The notes below the pieces were generated by a model. That model had not been told where the DNA came from and made no database searches. It was given only the letters and a program-made list of their open reading frames with translations. From Roseibium hamelinense (lineage in GTDB: Bacteria; Pseudomonadota; Alphaproteobacteria; Rhizobiales; Stappiaceae), in assembly GCF_007830545.1 (NCBI RefSeq), contig NZ_VLLF01000001.1, forward strand, positions 930,001 through 994,000: DNA of 64,000 nt, given 5' to 3'. Each line of letters begins with the position of its first letter. Within the stretch, counting starts at the first letter, position 1. Both the position numbers and the translations under genes were made by a program. This document shows, in pieces, positions 54,252 through 62,966 of the stretch.

Positions 54252-55163
54252 ATGCCGCCTAGCCAAACACGCCTCCTCGCGACGCTGACCGTTGTCACGA
54301 CCGGTGCATTTTGGGGGCTTTACTGGTTCCCGGTCCGCCAGCTCGAGGCCGCCGGTCTGCAAGGCGCCTGGGGATCAGCAGCAATCGTTGCCGCCGCGAC
54401 GCTTTTGACCGCGCCTTTCGCGTTTGCCCGGCCGTCGGCGCTCCTCAAAGCCGACCGGCTTGCGCTTTGTTTTGTAGCGCTTGGCGGCTTTGCGTTCGTT
54501 CTGTATTCGGCCGCTTTTGTCTATGGCCGGGTTGCGATCATCGTTCTGCTGTTTTTCCTGACGCCGGTCTGGAGCACGCTGATCGGCCGCCTCGTGCTTG
54601 GCTGGCGCGCCACCAGACTGCGCATCGCCGCAATTGCATCAGGTCTTGCCGGGCTGGGCCTGATGCTTGGCGCGGGCGGCCAGGTGCCAATGCCGCAGGG
54701 TTTGGGCGAATGGCTCGGCCTTGTCTCCGGCTTTTTATGGGCTGTTGCCACCACCGGCCTGCGCGTCCGGCCAAAGGTTCCAGCCGGTCCGGCCAGCTTT
54801 GTGTTCGCCCTGGGCGCATTGGCCGGTGTTCTGGCCTTCGCACCGTTCCTCGCACCTCTCCCGGACACACTGCGCTTAGGCGCACTCGGCACCGCTTTCG
54901 GCATTGCCCTTTTGGCAGGCGGTCTGTGGTGGGGCGCAGCCAACGCAGCCCTCATGTGGGCAGCACCGCAGCTGGAACCTGCGCGTACCGGCATACTTTT
55001 GATGAGCGAAGTGCTGATCGGCGCCGTCTCGGCTGCCGTTCTTGCGGGCGAGCGTCTTGGGCCGCTGGAACTTGCCGGAGGCCTGCTGGTCCTGACCGCC
55101 GGCATTCTGGAAGTCTGGCCCGTGAAAAAAGCCCCCGCTCCTTTGAAAAGCGAAGGCCGCTGA
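54252..55163 (+). CDS. EamA/DMT-family transporter
   Basis: The 303-residue protein starts at ATG 54252, with AGGACG upstream. Ten hydrophobic helices form two EamA repeats: the first runs LLATLTVVTTGAFWGLYWFPVRQLEAAG to LGLMLGAGG, the second from GLVSGFLWAVATTGLRV to LLVLTAGILEVWPV. The family exports amino acids, metabolites or nucleotide sugars. The substrate is open; linkage to the sulfotransferase upstream may be incidental. A strong bidirectional hairpin follows. Confidence 0.85.
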   Translation: MPPSQTRLLATLTVVTTGAFWGLYWFPVRQLEAAGLQGAWGSAAIVAAATLLTAPFAFARPSALLKADRLALCFVALGGFAFVLYSAAFVYGRVAIIVLLFFLTPVWSTLIGRLVLGWRATRLRIAAIASGLAGLGLMLGAGGQVPMPQGLGEWLGLVSGFLWAVATTGLRVRPKVPAGPASFVFALGALAGVLAFAPFLAPLPDTLRLGALGTAFGIALLAGGLWWGAANAALMWAAPQLEPARTGILLMSEVLIGAVSAAVLAGERLGPLELAGGLLVLTAGILEVWPVKKAPAPLKSEGR

Positions 55164-55171
55164 TCTCCTCT

Positions 55172-55207
55172 GGACAAACCGGGTGGCGGGCGCCGCCCGG
55201 TTTGTCC
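55172..55207. terminator. Strong bidirectional hairpin between convergent genes
   Basis: GGACAAACCGGG and CCCGGTTTGTCC form a perfect 12-bp stem with a 12-nt GC-rich loop. It lies between the ends of the permease gene and the RTX gene, 9 bp from each, so it can serve both. Confidence 0.8.
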
Positions 55208-55215
55208 AAAGGCCC

Positions 55216-57492
55216 TTAAGCGAACAGATCCGACAACAAAAACGCCTGGCCACTGTCGAGCAACAGATACTCGACATGATCTTCCGCACCGAACCAGCCT
55301 GTGAGCTGGGCATAGTTGTCCAGCGACCCATCCGCAGCATCGTCTGCAGTATAGAACACCAGATCGTTGCCGAACTGGTTGATCTGGATCTGCGAAACAT
55401 CCACGCCCTTGTAGGCCAGAACATCCTGCGTACCTGACCCGTCCGTGATCAGCATCTTTCCAAGACTGTCGAACTGGAACGTATCGTTTCCAGCACCGCC
55501 CTCGGCTGCAACCAGCTGATCGGACTCGTCGATGATCTGGTCATCGCCGCCCCCGCCCGACAGGAAGTCGTATTTGTTCGGGTTGGATCCGGCCAGATCG
55601 CCGCCCAGGCCGCTGCCGATGACATCGTTGCCTTCGCCGCCATCGATCTGGTCCCAACCGGCCCCTCCAGCAATGACATCATTGCCGGCAAAACCGATCA
55701 GAACGTCATCGCCCCCCGCACCGTTCAAGGTGTTGGCGACATCATCGCCGGACAGAAGATCTCCGAACTCCGAGCCATAGACGTTTTCGATACCGGTGAG
55801 AACATCGCCTGCTGCGGCGCCGTTTTGTTCCGGCTGGCCATCGCTCAGATCAACAATCACACCGGCTGTCGAGCTGGTGTAATAGACCCAGTCAATGCCG
55901 TCGCCGCCGTCGATCTGGTCGGCCCCGTCACCGCCAGATATCTGATCGTCTCCGGCCCCGGCGGACAAAACGTCGTTGCCCGCACCGCCACTCAGGACGT
56001 CATTGCCGGCCCCGGCAGCAAACACGTTCTGACCGTCATCGCCCACCAGCGTATCGGCAAAGGCGGTTCCGACAACCTGGGTGATGTTGACCAGGGTATC
56101 GCCTTCGGCAAATCCACCGGTCTCCGCCAGCGTGTCGGAAAGATTGACCGTTACGCCTGCCGTCGACAGGCTGTAATTGACCGTGTCCAGGCCACCGCCG
56201 CCTTCGAGCGTGTCAGCCCCCGCGTCACCGACCAGAATGTCGTTGCCAAGGCCGCCGTTCAAAAGGTCGTCGCCAGCACCACCGTAAAGCGTGTCGATAC
56301 CGTCATCGCCGTTCAGCGTGTCGTTGCCTGCATCACCGTAGAGTGTGTCATTGCCAGCGCCGCCGCTCAGAACATCATTGCCAGCCCCGCCGACAACCTC
56401 GTTGGCGGCCGCGTCGCCGGTAAAGGTGTCGCCGAAGCCGGACAGGACAATGCGCTCAATATTTTTCAGCGTATCGCCGCCGGCCGTGCCGCCGGTCATG
56501 TCGACAACCACACCGGATTGGGAAAGGCTGTAATTGGCCGTGTCGACGCCATCACCGCCGTCCAGCAGATCCGCGCCCTCACCGGCCACCAGCGTGTCAT
56601 CACCGATGCCGCCATAGAGCTTGTCATCGCCGTCATCGCCATAAAGAACGTCGTTGTCGGCACCGCCGTAGATCTTGTCGTCGTTGTCGCCACCGCGCAG
56701 GGTATCGTTGCCTGCGTCTCCTTTCAGGGTGTCGTTACCGGTCCCCCCAAAGATCTCATCTGCGCCGTCTCCGCCATCGACATCGTCCGCGCCTTCATCG
56801 CCGAAGATCTTGTCATCGCCGTCATTGCCATCAATGAAGTCATCGCCTATCCCACCGGATAGCTGATCCTTTCCGCGGCCACCAAGAATAATGTCATTGC
56901 CATCGCCGCCAAGGATGATGTCATTTTCAGTGCCGCCGTCTAGAATGTCATCGCCAATGCCGCCATCGATAAAATCATCGCCGCCTTCGCCGCTGATCTG
57001 GTCATTTCCAGATCCACCCGACAGGCCAACATACTGATTTGTCCCCGTTTTTATCTTGTCGTCATCCTGGCCGCCATAAATGGTGTCGTCTCCACCGCCG
57101 CCGAAGATCACATCGCTGCCGCGGTCGCCATAGATCTTGTCCTTGTCACCAAGCGTCGTGCTGTCGTCATTGTCGCCATAGATGATATCGTCATCACCGC
57201 CGCCCGAAATGGTGTCGCGGCCAAGCCCTGCTTCGATATAGTCTTTGCCGACTTCACCATTGATGCGGTCGTTGCCGGTTCCGCCAAAAAGTTCGTCATT
57301 CCCATCCCCGCCATCGATCCGGTCATCACCGGCCCCGCCATCTACAATGTCGTCACCGCTTCCGGCATAAATTGAGTCTCCGCCGCCAAATCCGCGCACA
57401 AAATCATCGCCGCCCCGTGCCCAAACCGTATCACTTTGTTCGGTCGTTGGGAGTTTTGTGTCCGCGCCGTCTGTGCCGTTAATAATCGCCAT
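55216..57492 (-). CDS. RTX (hemolysin-type calcium-binding) repeat protein
   Basis: The protein has 758 residues from ATG at 57492 with AGAGG upstream. It starts MAIINGTDGAD and is filled with nonapeptide repeats of the GGxGxDxLx type (GGAGNDVLSGGAGNDTLYGD and many more) that form a calcium-bound beta-roll. Three larger modules begin with NYSLSxxGVxVDL-type strands near 328, 440 and 540. The last 110 residues (DTFQFDSLGKMLITDG to LLSDLFA) lack repeats and should carry the uncleaved type I secretion signal. There is no toxin, protease or lipase domain and no hlyB/hlyD here. It is a likely surface or secreted matrix protein. Confidence 0.9.
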   Translation of the reverse strand: MAIINGTDGADTKLPTTEQSDTVWARGGDDFVRGFGGGDSIYAGSGDDIVDGGAGDDRIDGGDGNDELFGGTGNDRINGEVGKDYIEAGLGRDTISGGGDDDIIYGDNDDSTTLGDKDKIYGDRGSDVIFGGGGDDTIYGGQDDDKIKTGTNQYVGLSGGSGNDQISGEGGDDFIDGGIGDDILDGGTENDIILGGDGNDIILGGRGKDQLSGGIGDDFIDGNDGDDKIFGDEGADDVDGGDGADEIFGGTGNDTLKGDAGNDTLRGGDNDDKIYGGADNDVLYGDDGDDKLYGGIGDDTLVAGEGADLLDGGDGVDTANYSLSQSGVVVDMTGGTAGGDTLKNIERIVLSGFGDTFTGDAAANEVVGGAGNDVLSGGAGNDTLYGDAGNDTLNGDDGIDTLYGGAGDDLLNGGLGNDILVGDAGADTLEGGGGLDTVNYSLSTAGVTVNLSDTLAETGGFAEGDTLVNITQVVGTAFADTLVGDDGQNVFAAGAGNDVLSGGAGNDVLSAGAGDDQISGGDGADQIDGGDGIDWVYYTSSTAGVIVDLSDGQPEQNGAAAGDVLTGIENVYGSEFGDLLSGDDVANTLNGAGGDDVLIGFAGNDVIAGGAGWDQIDGGEGNDVIGSGLGGDLAGSNPNKYDFLSGGGGDDQIIDESDQLVAAEGGAGNDTFQFDSLGKMLITDGSGTQDVLAYKGVDVSQIQINQFGNDLVFYTADDAADGSLDNYAQLTGWFGAEDHVEYLLLDSGQAFLLSDLFA

Positions 57493-57824
57493 GTTGACCT
57501 CTGCTTGAAAAAACACAGAGTTGCTAGCTCAAAAGGTTGACTGTGCCTGGATTGCGGATCTGCAGAAGGACGCCACTCCACTCAATCACACGCCCGATGT
57601 GGGCTTGCGATTTGCCGCCCGGTTCCAACACCCCCTGAACCGCCACAACCCACCTATTTTGAGAGTAATACAAATTCTAGCAACTCATGCTTGAATATGC
57701 GCGATTCTAACACTGATAAAAATACAAATTTATCCCGTATAGGTAGATTTTACCCTATTACGCAATCAAATAATTAGGACCTTGTTAAGGGATTGTGGCT
57801 AAATTACCCTCAATAGTTGCATTT
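57493..57824. promoter_or_regulatory. AT-rich divergent promoter region
   Basis: These 332 bp separate the RTX gene from the tandem orphan genes. The part from 57660 to 57780 is strongly AT-rich, with TATA-like words such as TATAGGTAG and TAATACAA. It probably holds promoters for both directions. No open frame is convincing. Confidence 0.45.
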
Positions 57825-57889
57825 TTTTGGACATTGCCATGCTCTCCGACGCGACAGTTGCCTCACCGCTCCGCACTCCAGCCAGCCAA
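57825..57889 (+). repeat. Shared 5-prime module, copy 1
   Basis: This 65-bp block begins TTTTGGACATTGCC, contains the ATG at 57839, and encodes MLSDATVASPLRTPASQ. It appears identical to copy 2 (58515-58579), while the sequence on both sides differs. Confidence 0.92.
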
Positions 57890-58486
57890 TTATCTGATCA
57901 GGCAAAGCCACCGAAGGCCCTTTCAAACAACGGGCAACAGAAGGCGGAAATCAAAAAATATGCCTTTTCCGCTGAGGCTGTCAGAGTTGCAGTTAGCGTG
58001 GTAAATGATAAAAACACAAACGATACGTTAGAAACCCGAAACCCACCGGCGCCCGACGAACGGCCGCAGACTGGCAGTGCTTTCGACATACCAGGGCTCA
58101 GTCAGCGGTTTATGCGCATCCGGGAGCTTTTGACGGAAGAAATTACCTTCCTGGAAAACAACGACCCGGTCGCACCGGTCGCCTTGTCCAAGGACGAAAC
58201 CGAAGATGTGCTCAAGCGCCTGGCCGAAGCGGGCAGCAGCCCAAGCTTCGGCGAGGACGGGATTTACGTCGGCATGCTCGACGGTCTCGCCTACACCTTC
58301 ACCAAAGGCGGCGGGGCAACCGTACACGACCCCCGCTATGCCACCAGCGAAGAAAACGGACAAATGCGGCTGGAGCATGCACACCAAAGCCTTGCTGATG
58401 TGAACCGCTTTTTTGCCGCTGAAGCTGATTACCGGGCGAATGAAGCCAAGGCGCTGTCAGGTGCGCGGATCGACAAGTCTGCCTAA
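57839..58486 (+). CDS. Orphan paralog 1 sharing N-terminal module
   Basis: The protein has 215 residues from ATG at 57839; an in-frame TTG at 57827 would add MDIA. It starts MLSDATVASPLRTPASQ, shared exactly with the next gene, and is Gln/Ala/Ser-rich up to about 75. The rest is helical with KDETEDVLKRLAEAG, then GLAYTFTKGGGATVHDPRYATSE, which resembles the corresponding part of paralog 2. No Sec signal or known family. The polar common start looks like a secretion signal or docking tag for one transport system. GGA lies 10 nt before the ATG. Confidence 0.65.
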   Translation: MLSDATVASPLRTPASQLSDQAKPPKALSNNGQQKAEIKKYAFSAEAVRVAVSVVNDKNTNDTLETRNPPAPDERPQTGSAFDIPGLSQRFMRIRELLTEEITFLENNDPVAPVALSKDETEDVLKRLAEAGSSPSFGEDGIYVGMLDGLAYTFTKGGGATVHDPRYATSEENGQMRLEHAHQSLADVNRFFAAEADYRANEAKALSGARIDKSA

Positions 58487-58514
58487 CGATCGTCCATCCG
58501 CATATCCCATTTTA

Positions 58515-58579
58515 TTTTGGACATTGCCATGCTCTCCGACGCGACAGTTGCCTCACCGCTCCGCACTCCAGCCAGCCAA
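58515..58579 (+). repeat. Shared 5-prime module, copy 2
   Basis: This is the second copy of the 65-bp block, with the ATG at 58529, 690 bp after copy 1. All positions match copy 1 from TTTTGGAC to the end at CCAGCCAA. Confidence 0.92.
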
Positions 58580-59275
58580 ACACCCGTGAAACCCGGGCAA
58601 GCGGCCCAAGCAGAGCGGGCAGAGAAGGCGAATACTCAGGCGGCAACGCCTCCGCCCTTCGCACAGGAGGCGGTTGATCTGTCGGCTTTGGCCAAACCGG
58701 ATCAGCCGCTCAACACACGCCAGCAGTCGGACGGGTCGGGCCTTGCTAGCTTGGAACTTGTGGAAGACTATAGCGCAGCTTTTCAGGCATGGTCCGAGGC
58801 CAACAGGGAAGCTGGCTCTATTTGGGCAAATGACCGCACGGAGGAAGCTCTCAAGGCGTTCGAAGAACTCTACGACCGGATTGAGAAGACGGAGCCTGTT
58901 GCCGCGCGCGTGCTGGATACGGAAGAAGCCGAAGAGGCGCGTCGCCGCTTTGAGGGCGTTGAACCCAATATCCAGTCTGAAAATGGCCTGGTTGCCTTCA
59001 TTTCAGAAGGGCTGCGCTACAATTTCGAGCCGGATGGACAAGTCACTGTCAACGCCCAGGGCGTTCCGACCTCTGAACAACAGAAGCAGTCCTGGCTGGA
59101 AAGCTTGAGAGAAACCTTAAAGGGATCTGACGATGGTCTGCGTGAAGGCGAGCGCAAGACACTGGCAGAACAGGCCTCCCAGAAGGCAACAGACGCGGTC
59201 GCGCGCATGGGCGCGCTCGAAAACGCTTACGGCATTGGTGGCTTTTCCGGATCCATCACGGACACAACGGCCTGA
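58529..59275 (+). CDS. Orphan paralog 2 sharing N-terminal module
   Basis: The protein has 248 residues. After the common 17 residues it has an Ala/Gln-rich stretch (PVKPGQAAQAERAEKANTQA), then a helical, very acidic body (RTEEALKAFEELYDRIEKTE, DTEEAEEARRRFEGVEP). The segment GLRYNFEPDGQVTVNAQGVPTSE parallels GLAYTFTKGGGATVHDPRYATSE in paralog 1, so the bodies are also homologous but diverged. No known family or Sec signal. It starts 42 bp after paralog 1 ends. The near-perfect conservation of only the 5-prime module is striking. Confidence 0.65.
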   Translation: MLSDATVASPLRTPASQTPVKPGQAAQAERAEKANTQAATPPPFAQEAVDLSALAKPDQPLNTRQQSDGSGLASLELVEDYSAAFQAWSEANREAGSIWANDRTEEALKAFEELYDRIEKTEPVAARVLDTEEAEEARRRFEGVEPNIQSENGLVAFISEGLRYNFEPDGQVTVNAQGVPTSEQQKQSWLESLRETLKGSDDGLREGERKTLAEQASQKATDAVARMGALENAYGIGGFSGSITDTTA

Positions 59276-59302
59276 CTAATTTCCAGCCGCACATTCCATT
59301 CT

Positions 59303-59352
59303 TTTTGGACATTGCCATGCTCTCCGACGCGACTGTCGCCTCCCTGCTGCGC
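59303..59352 (+). repeat. Shared 5-prime module, truncated copy 3
   Basis: The block TTTTGGACATTGCC with ATG at 59317 appears a third time, 788 bp after copy 2. It matches for about 30 bp after the ATG with few changes, then diverges at the point where copies 1 and 2 read CACCGCTCC. Confidence 0.85.
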
Positions 59353-59355
59353 TAA
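59317..59355 (+). pseudogene. 12-codon remnant of a third paralog
   Basis: The third module encodes MLSDATVASLLR and stops at TAA 59353-59355. The stop overlaps the TAG of the convergent homospermidine synthase gene. Most likely the rest of a third gene was lost by deletion that joined the module to the 3-prime end of the synthase gene. A functional 12-residue peptide is possible but unlikely. Confidence 0.6.
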
Positions 59356-61106
59356 CGCACAAGAATATTCTTGAATTGCCAGGGATCGGTTTCGTCGAGA
59401 TCTTCGGGGAAGAAGCCCGGACGGCCGTCGAGCGGGGTCCAGTCGGTGTAGTACCCTTTAACCGGCCCTAGATAGGGCTTTTGTATTTCCAGGCAGCGCG
59501 CATGGTCCATTTCATCGGTCTCAACAATGCCCGCTTCCGGGTTTTCCAGCGCCCAGACCATGCCCGCCAGCACCGCGGATGTCACCTGGAGCCCGGTGGC
59601 GTTCTGGTAGGGCGCAAGCTTGCGGGTTTCTTCAATAGACAGCTGCGAGCCGTACCAATAAGCGTTCTTTTTGTGACCATACAGCAGGACGCCAAGCTCA
59701 TCTGTGCCGTCCTGAATTTCTCTTTCGTCCAGCACATGCAGCTTGTCCTGAACCTTTCCCGCCGAGCCGAACAATTCGTGCAGAGACAGGACCGCCACAT
59801 TGGCCGGGTGGTAGGCATAGTGGCAGGTTGGGCGGAATTTGAGCTTTTTGCCTTCTTCCACGGTAAAATAGTCGGCGATTGAAATAGCCTCATTGTGGGT
59901 CACGAGAAAGCCGTACTGAGCGCCCGGTGTCGGGCACCATGTGCGCACCCGCGTGCTGGCACCTGGCTGCTCCAGGTAGATCGCGGCACGGCAGCCCTTT
60001 TTGTGTTCATGGGCGTTTTTCGGTTTCCAGCGCTCGTGCGTGCCCCAGCCCAGCTCTGCCGGCTGGAAGCCCTCCGACAAGAAGCCTTCTACGGACCATG
60101 TGTTCCAGAACTCGTCCATCGGCTTCGGCGCCGTGGCGCGCTGGGTATCCCGTTCCGCGATGTGTATGCCTTTTACGCCCGCCTTCTTCATCAGCTTTGC
60201 CCAGCCTTTTTGGCTGTCCGGCGTCTTGGCCTTCAATCCAAGATCGGCCGCAATGTCCAAAAGCGCCTGCTTGACGAACCAGGACACCATGCCCGGATTG
60301 GCACCGCAGCAGGACACCGCCGTCGTGCCGCCCGGATTTTTCTTCTTTTCCTTGCGCACGGTCTCCCGCAGCGCGTAATTCGTCCGGTCGGCGGCGGACG
60401 CCTTGTCATCGAAATAAAACCCGGGCCAGGGCTCAACAACAGTGTCGATGTAAAGGACGCCGAGTTTCCGGCACAATTTCATGATGTCGAGCGAAGACGT
60501 ATCGACTGACAGATTGACCACAAAGCCCTGCCCTTTGCCTTCGGTCAAAAGCGGCGTCAGGATCTCTTTATAATTGTCCGGCGTCAAAGCCGCTTTCTGA
60601 AAGGCATACCCCCGGTCCGTAACCAGTTTGGCATCCGTATCGACCGGATCTATAACGGTGAAACGCTTGGCATCGAACTCAAAGTGGCGCTCGATCAACG
60701 GCAGCGCGCCCTTGCCGATCGAGCCAAGGCCGATCATCACCAACGGACCGGTTATGGTGCCGTGCACCGGAGCTTTCCGGATATGCGGCGCGGGTTTGCG
60801 CGCGGTTTTTTTAGCCGCCGTCTTGCGGGCGGCTGTTGTTCTGGTGGCCGCCGGTTTTGCCGCCGGTTTCTTTACCGCCTTGTCCGCCGATGCGGGGTCA
60901 ACAGGGACAGCTTTTGCTCGGGCCGTTTTTTTCTGCGCCGGTGCTTTTGCGGCCGAAGTTTTTGTTGCGCGAGACTTTGTTTCAGAAGACTGGGGAGTAG
61001 AGGCCTTTGCGGACCGGCCGTTTGCCGGTTTCGCAGATGCCGGTTTTTTTGCCGGTTTTTGCGGAGCTGCAGCTTTCGGCGCTTTGCCTGTGGTCTCGTC
61101 GCTCAT
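59352..61106 (-). CDS. hss: Homospermidine synthase with histone-H1-like tail
   Basis: The enzyme has 584 residues from ATG at 61106 and makes homospermidine from putrescine with NAD. The core begins near 120: PLVMIGLGSIGKGALPLIERHFEF is the Rossmann loop, and FTVIDPVD, VNLSVDTSSLDIMKLCRKLGVLYIDTVVEPW and TAVSCCGANPGMVSWFVKQAL are characteristic. Before it lies a tail of about 115 residues made almost only of Lys, Ala, Pro, Ser and Thr (TAARKTAAKKTARKPAPHIR), like bacterial histone-H1-type tails. Usual homospermidine synthases are about 480 residues without it. The putrescine-forming decarboxylase lies just upstream. Confidence 0.92.
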   Translation of the reverse strand: MSDETTGKAPKAAAPQKPAKKPASAKPANGRSAKASTPQSSETKSRATKTSAAKAPAQKKTARAKAVPVDPASADKAVKKPAAKPAATRTTAARKTAAKKTARKPAPHIRKAPVHGTITGPLVMIGLGSIGKGALPLIERHFEFDAKRFTVIDPVDTDAKLVTDRGYAFQKAALTPDNYKEILTPLLTEGKGQGFVVNLSVDTSSLDIMKLCRKLGVLYIDTVVEPWPGFYFDDKASAADRTNYALRETVRKEKKKNPGGTTAVSCCGANPGMVSWFVKQALLDIAADLGLKAKTPDSQKGWAKLMKKAGVKGIHIAERDTQRATAPKPMDEFWNTWSVEGFLSEGFQPAELGWGTHERWKPKNAHEHKKGCRAAIYLEQPGASTRVRTWCPTPGAQYGFLVTHNEAISIADYFTVEEGKKLKFRPTCHYAYHPANVAVLSLHELFGSAGKVQDKLHVLDEREIQDGTDELGVLLYGHKKNAYWYGSQLSIEETRKLAPYQNATGLQVTSAVLAGMVWALENPEAGIVETDEMDHARCLEIQKPYLGPVKGYYTDWTPLDGRPGFFPEDLDETDPWQFKNILVR

Positions 61107-61268
61107 GAAATGCATTCCCCCAATAAAGCCGGCAGCCCGTCCGGGCCAGCCACGCGTCCTAACAAAACGCCCATAAAAAAGCGCACATTTTGCGCTTTTG
61201 CAACCGTTTCCTTTGGACCGGACACACCGTGCCCGCCCCGCGCGGCGGACTGTAGCTGGATCCGGCGG

Positions 61269-61820
61269 CTAGAGCCTCTGAATTGCAAAGACGCTCTGCG
61301 GATCCGCGCCGTGGTTTGCGGCCGGGTCGCCGAAACCGGCTGCCCGCAATTCACCGTAAAGGCCAAACAGATGCCCGGGGGCGAGTTCAACCGCCAGAAA
61401 CCGGGCCCGCTCGACGGGTCCAGGCAGGCAAACATCGTCCAAAAGACCGGGCTCGAACCCAAACCGGCTGTAGTAGGCGGCATCGCCGACCAGCAGGATC
61501 GAACCATATCCGCCCAGAGCTGCCTGGTTCAAAGCATGTCGCATCAATCGGTCGCCCACCTTGTGGCCCCGCATGCACGGGTCCACGGCCAGCGGGCCAA
61601 GCAGCAAGGTTTCGTTGCCCTGCGGATCGCTGACCGACCAAAGACGAACGGTCCCCGTCAGCCTGCCATCGGCATCCAAAGCCGAATAGGCGAAGACAGG
61701 CAAACGGCCCTCCCGCAAACGCTCAGAGGTTTTCAGGGTCCGGTCAGGTCCGAATGACAGGTCAAGCAGGGCCTCGCGGGCACCGATATGAGCCGGTGCC
61801 TCGTCAACGATTGAGATCAT
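61269..61820 (-). CDS. GNAT-family N-acetyltransferase
   Basis: The 183-residue protein has the YhbS-like GNAT pattern: SFGPDRTLKTSERLREGR, then LLLGPLAVDPCMRGHKVGDRLMRHALNQAALGGYGSILLVGDAAYYSRFGFEP, which holds the acetyl-CoA loop (R-G-x-K-V-G) and the YYSRFGF segment. It lies 15 bp downstream of the decarboxylase and before homospermidine synthase, all on one strand. A polyamine-acetylating role is suggested by position only. Confidence 0.85.
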   Translation of the reverse strand: MISIVDEAPAHIGAREALLDLSFGPDRTLKTSERLREGRLPVFAYSALDADGRLTGTVRLWSVSDPQGNETLLLGPLAVDPCMRGHKVGDRLMRHALNQAALGGYGSILLVGDAAYYSRFGFEPGLLDDVCLPGPVERARFLAVELAPGHLFGLYGELRAAGFGDPAANHGADPQSVFAIQRL

Positions 61821-61835
61821 GTCTGGGACCCTGCG

Positions 61836-62966
61836 TCAGATCACGTAGGAGGCAAGCGGCGCGAAACCATTGAACCCGACGGACGAATAGGTCGTCGTGT
61901 AGGCGCCGCAGGCTTCAATCAGGATCTTGTCGCCAATCGACAGGCTGACCGGCAGCTCATACGGGGTCTTTTCGTAAAGCACGTCAACGCTGTCACAGGT
62001 TGGTCCCGCCAGAACACAAGGCATGGTCGCATCGCCGTCTCTCGGCGTCTTGATCGGATAACGGATCGCCTCGTCCATGGTTTCGGCAAGTCCGTGGAAC
62101 TTGCCGATGTCGAGATAGACCCAGCGCACCGCATCATCGTCGTGCTTCTTGGAAATCAGCACAACTTCCGCCTCGATCAGGCCCGCGTTGCCGACCATGC
62201 CGCGGCCGGGCTCAATGATGGTCGAGGGCAGTCGATTGCCGAAATGTTTGGTCAGCGCCTGAAAGATCGCAGACCCGTAGGTCGGAACTCCCGGGATGTC
62301 CTTCAGGTAGCGGGTCGGGAACCCGCCGCCCATATTGACCATCTTCAGCTCTATCCCGCGAAGCGCCATCTCTTGGAAGACCCCGGCTGCCATGGCGAGA
62401 GCGAAATCCCAGGCTTGGAGGTTGGCTTGCTGCGAGCCGACATGGAAGGAAACTCCGTGAGCGGTGAGACCGTTCCGGTGGGCGTGTTCGAGGACATCGG
62501 GGGCCATGTCCGGGTCACATCCGAATTTGCGGGAGAGCGGCCATTCGGCGCCAACGCCGTCACACAGGACCCGGCAGAAGACTTTACTGCCAGGCGCGAC
62601 CCGAACAATTTTGTCGACTTCTTCGACGCAGTCGACGGCGAAGAGACGGACTCCGTACGCATAAGCTTTTGCAATGTCTCGCTCCTTCTTGATCGTGTTT
62701 CCATAAGAAATGCGCGATGCATCCGCACCGGTCGCCAGCACCATCTCAATTTCGCCGACTGAAGCGCAGTCGAACGACGAGCCGAGGCTTTCCAGAAGGG
62801 ATAGGATTTCGGGCGCAGGGTTGGCCTTTACCGCATAATAGACCGAAGTGTCGGGCAAGGACCGGGCGAAGGCTTCGTAGTTGTCCCGGACAATATCGAG
62901 ATCGACCACAACACACGGGCCATCCTCGTCGCGCCGGCGGAGAAAATCGCGGATACGTTGGCTCAT
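61836..62966 (-). CDS. Ornithine/lysine decarboxylase, fold type III
   Basis: The enzyme has 376 residues from ATG at 62966, with GGGGAG upstream; a longer frame to 63122 lacks support. It has the alanine-racemase-like barrel with the PLP lysine K47 in YYAVKANP, then SFDCASVGEIEMVLATGA, FHVGSQ and VNMGGGFPTRY. The second domain has IEPGRGMVG and the active-site Cys in PTCDSVDVLYE, completed across the dimer. It makes putrescine from ornithine, or cadaverine from lysine. Together with the homospermidine synthase gene downstream it forms a polyamine pathway. Confidence 0.92.
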   Translation of the reverse strand: MSQRIRDFLRRRDEDGPCVVVDLDIVRDNYEAFARSLPDTSVYYAVKANPAPEILSLLESLGSSFDCASVGEIEMVLATGADASRISYGNTIKKERDIAKAYAYGVRLFAVDCVEEVDKIVRVAPGSKVFCRVLCDGVGAEWPLSRKFGCDPDMAPDVLEHAHRNGLTAHGVSFHVGSQQANLQAWDFALAMAAGVFQEMALRGIELKMVNMGGGFPTRYLKDIPGVPTYGSAIFQALTKHFGNRLPSTIIEPGRGMVGNAGLIEAEVVLISKKHDDDAVRWVYLDIGKFHGLAETMDEAIRYPIKTPRDGDATMPCVLAGPTCDSVDVLYEKTPYELPVSLSIGDKILIEACGAYTTTYSSVGFNGFAPLASYVI

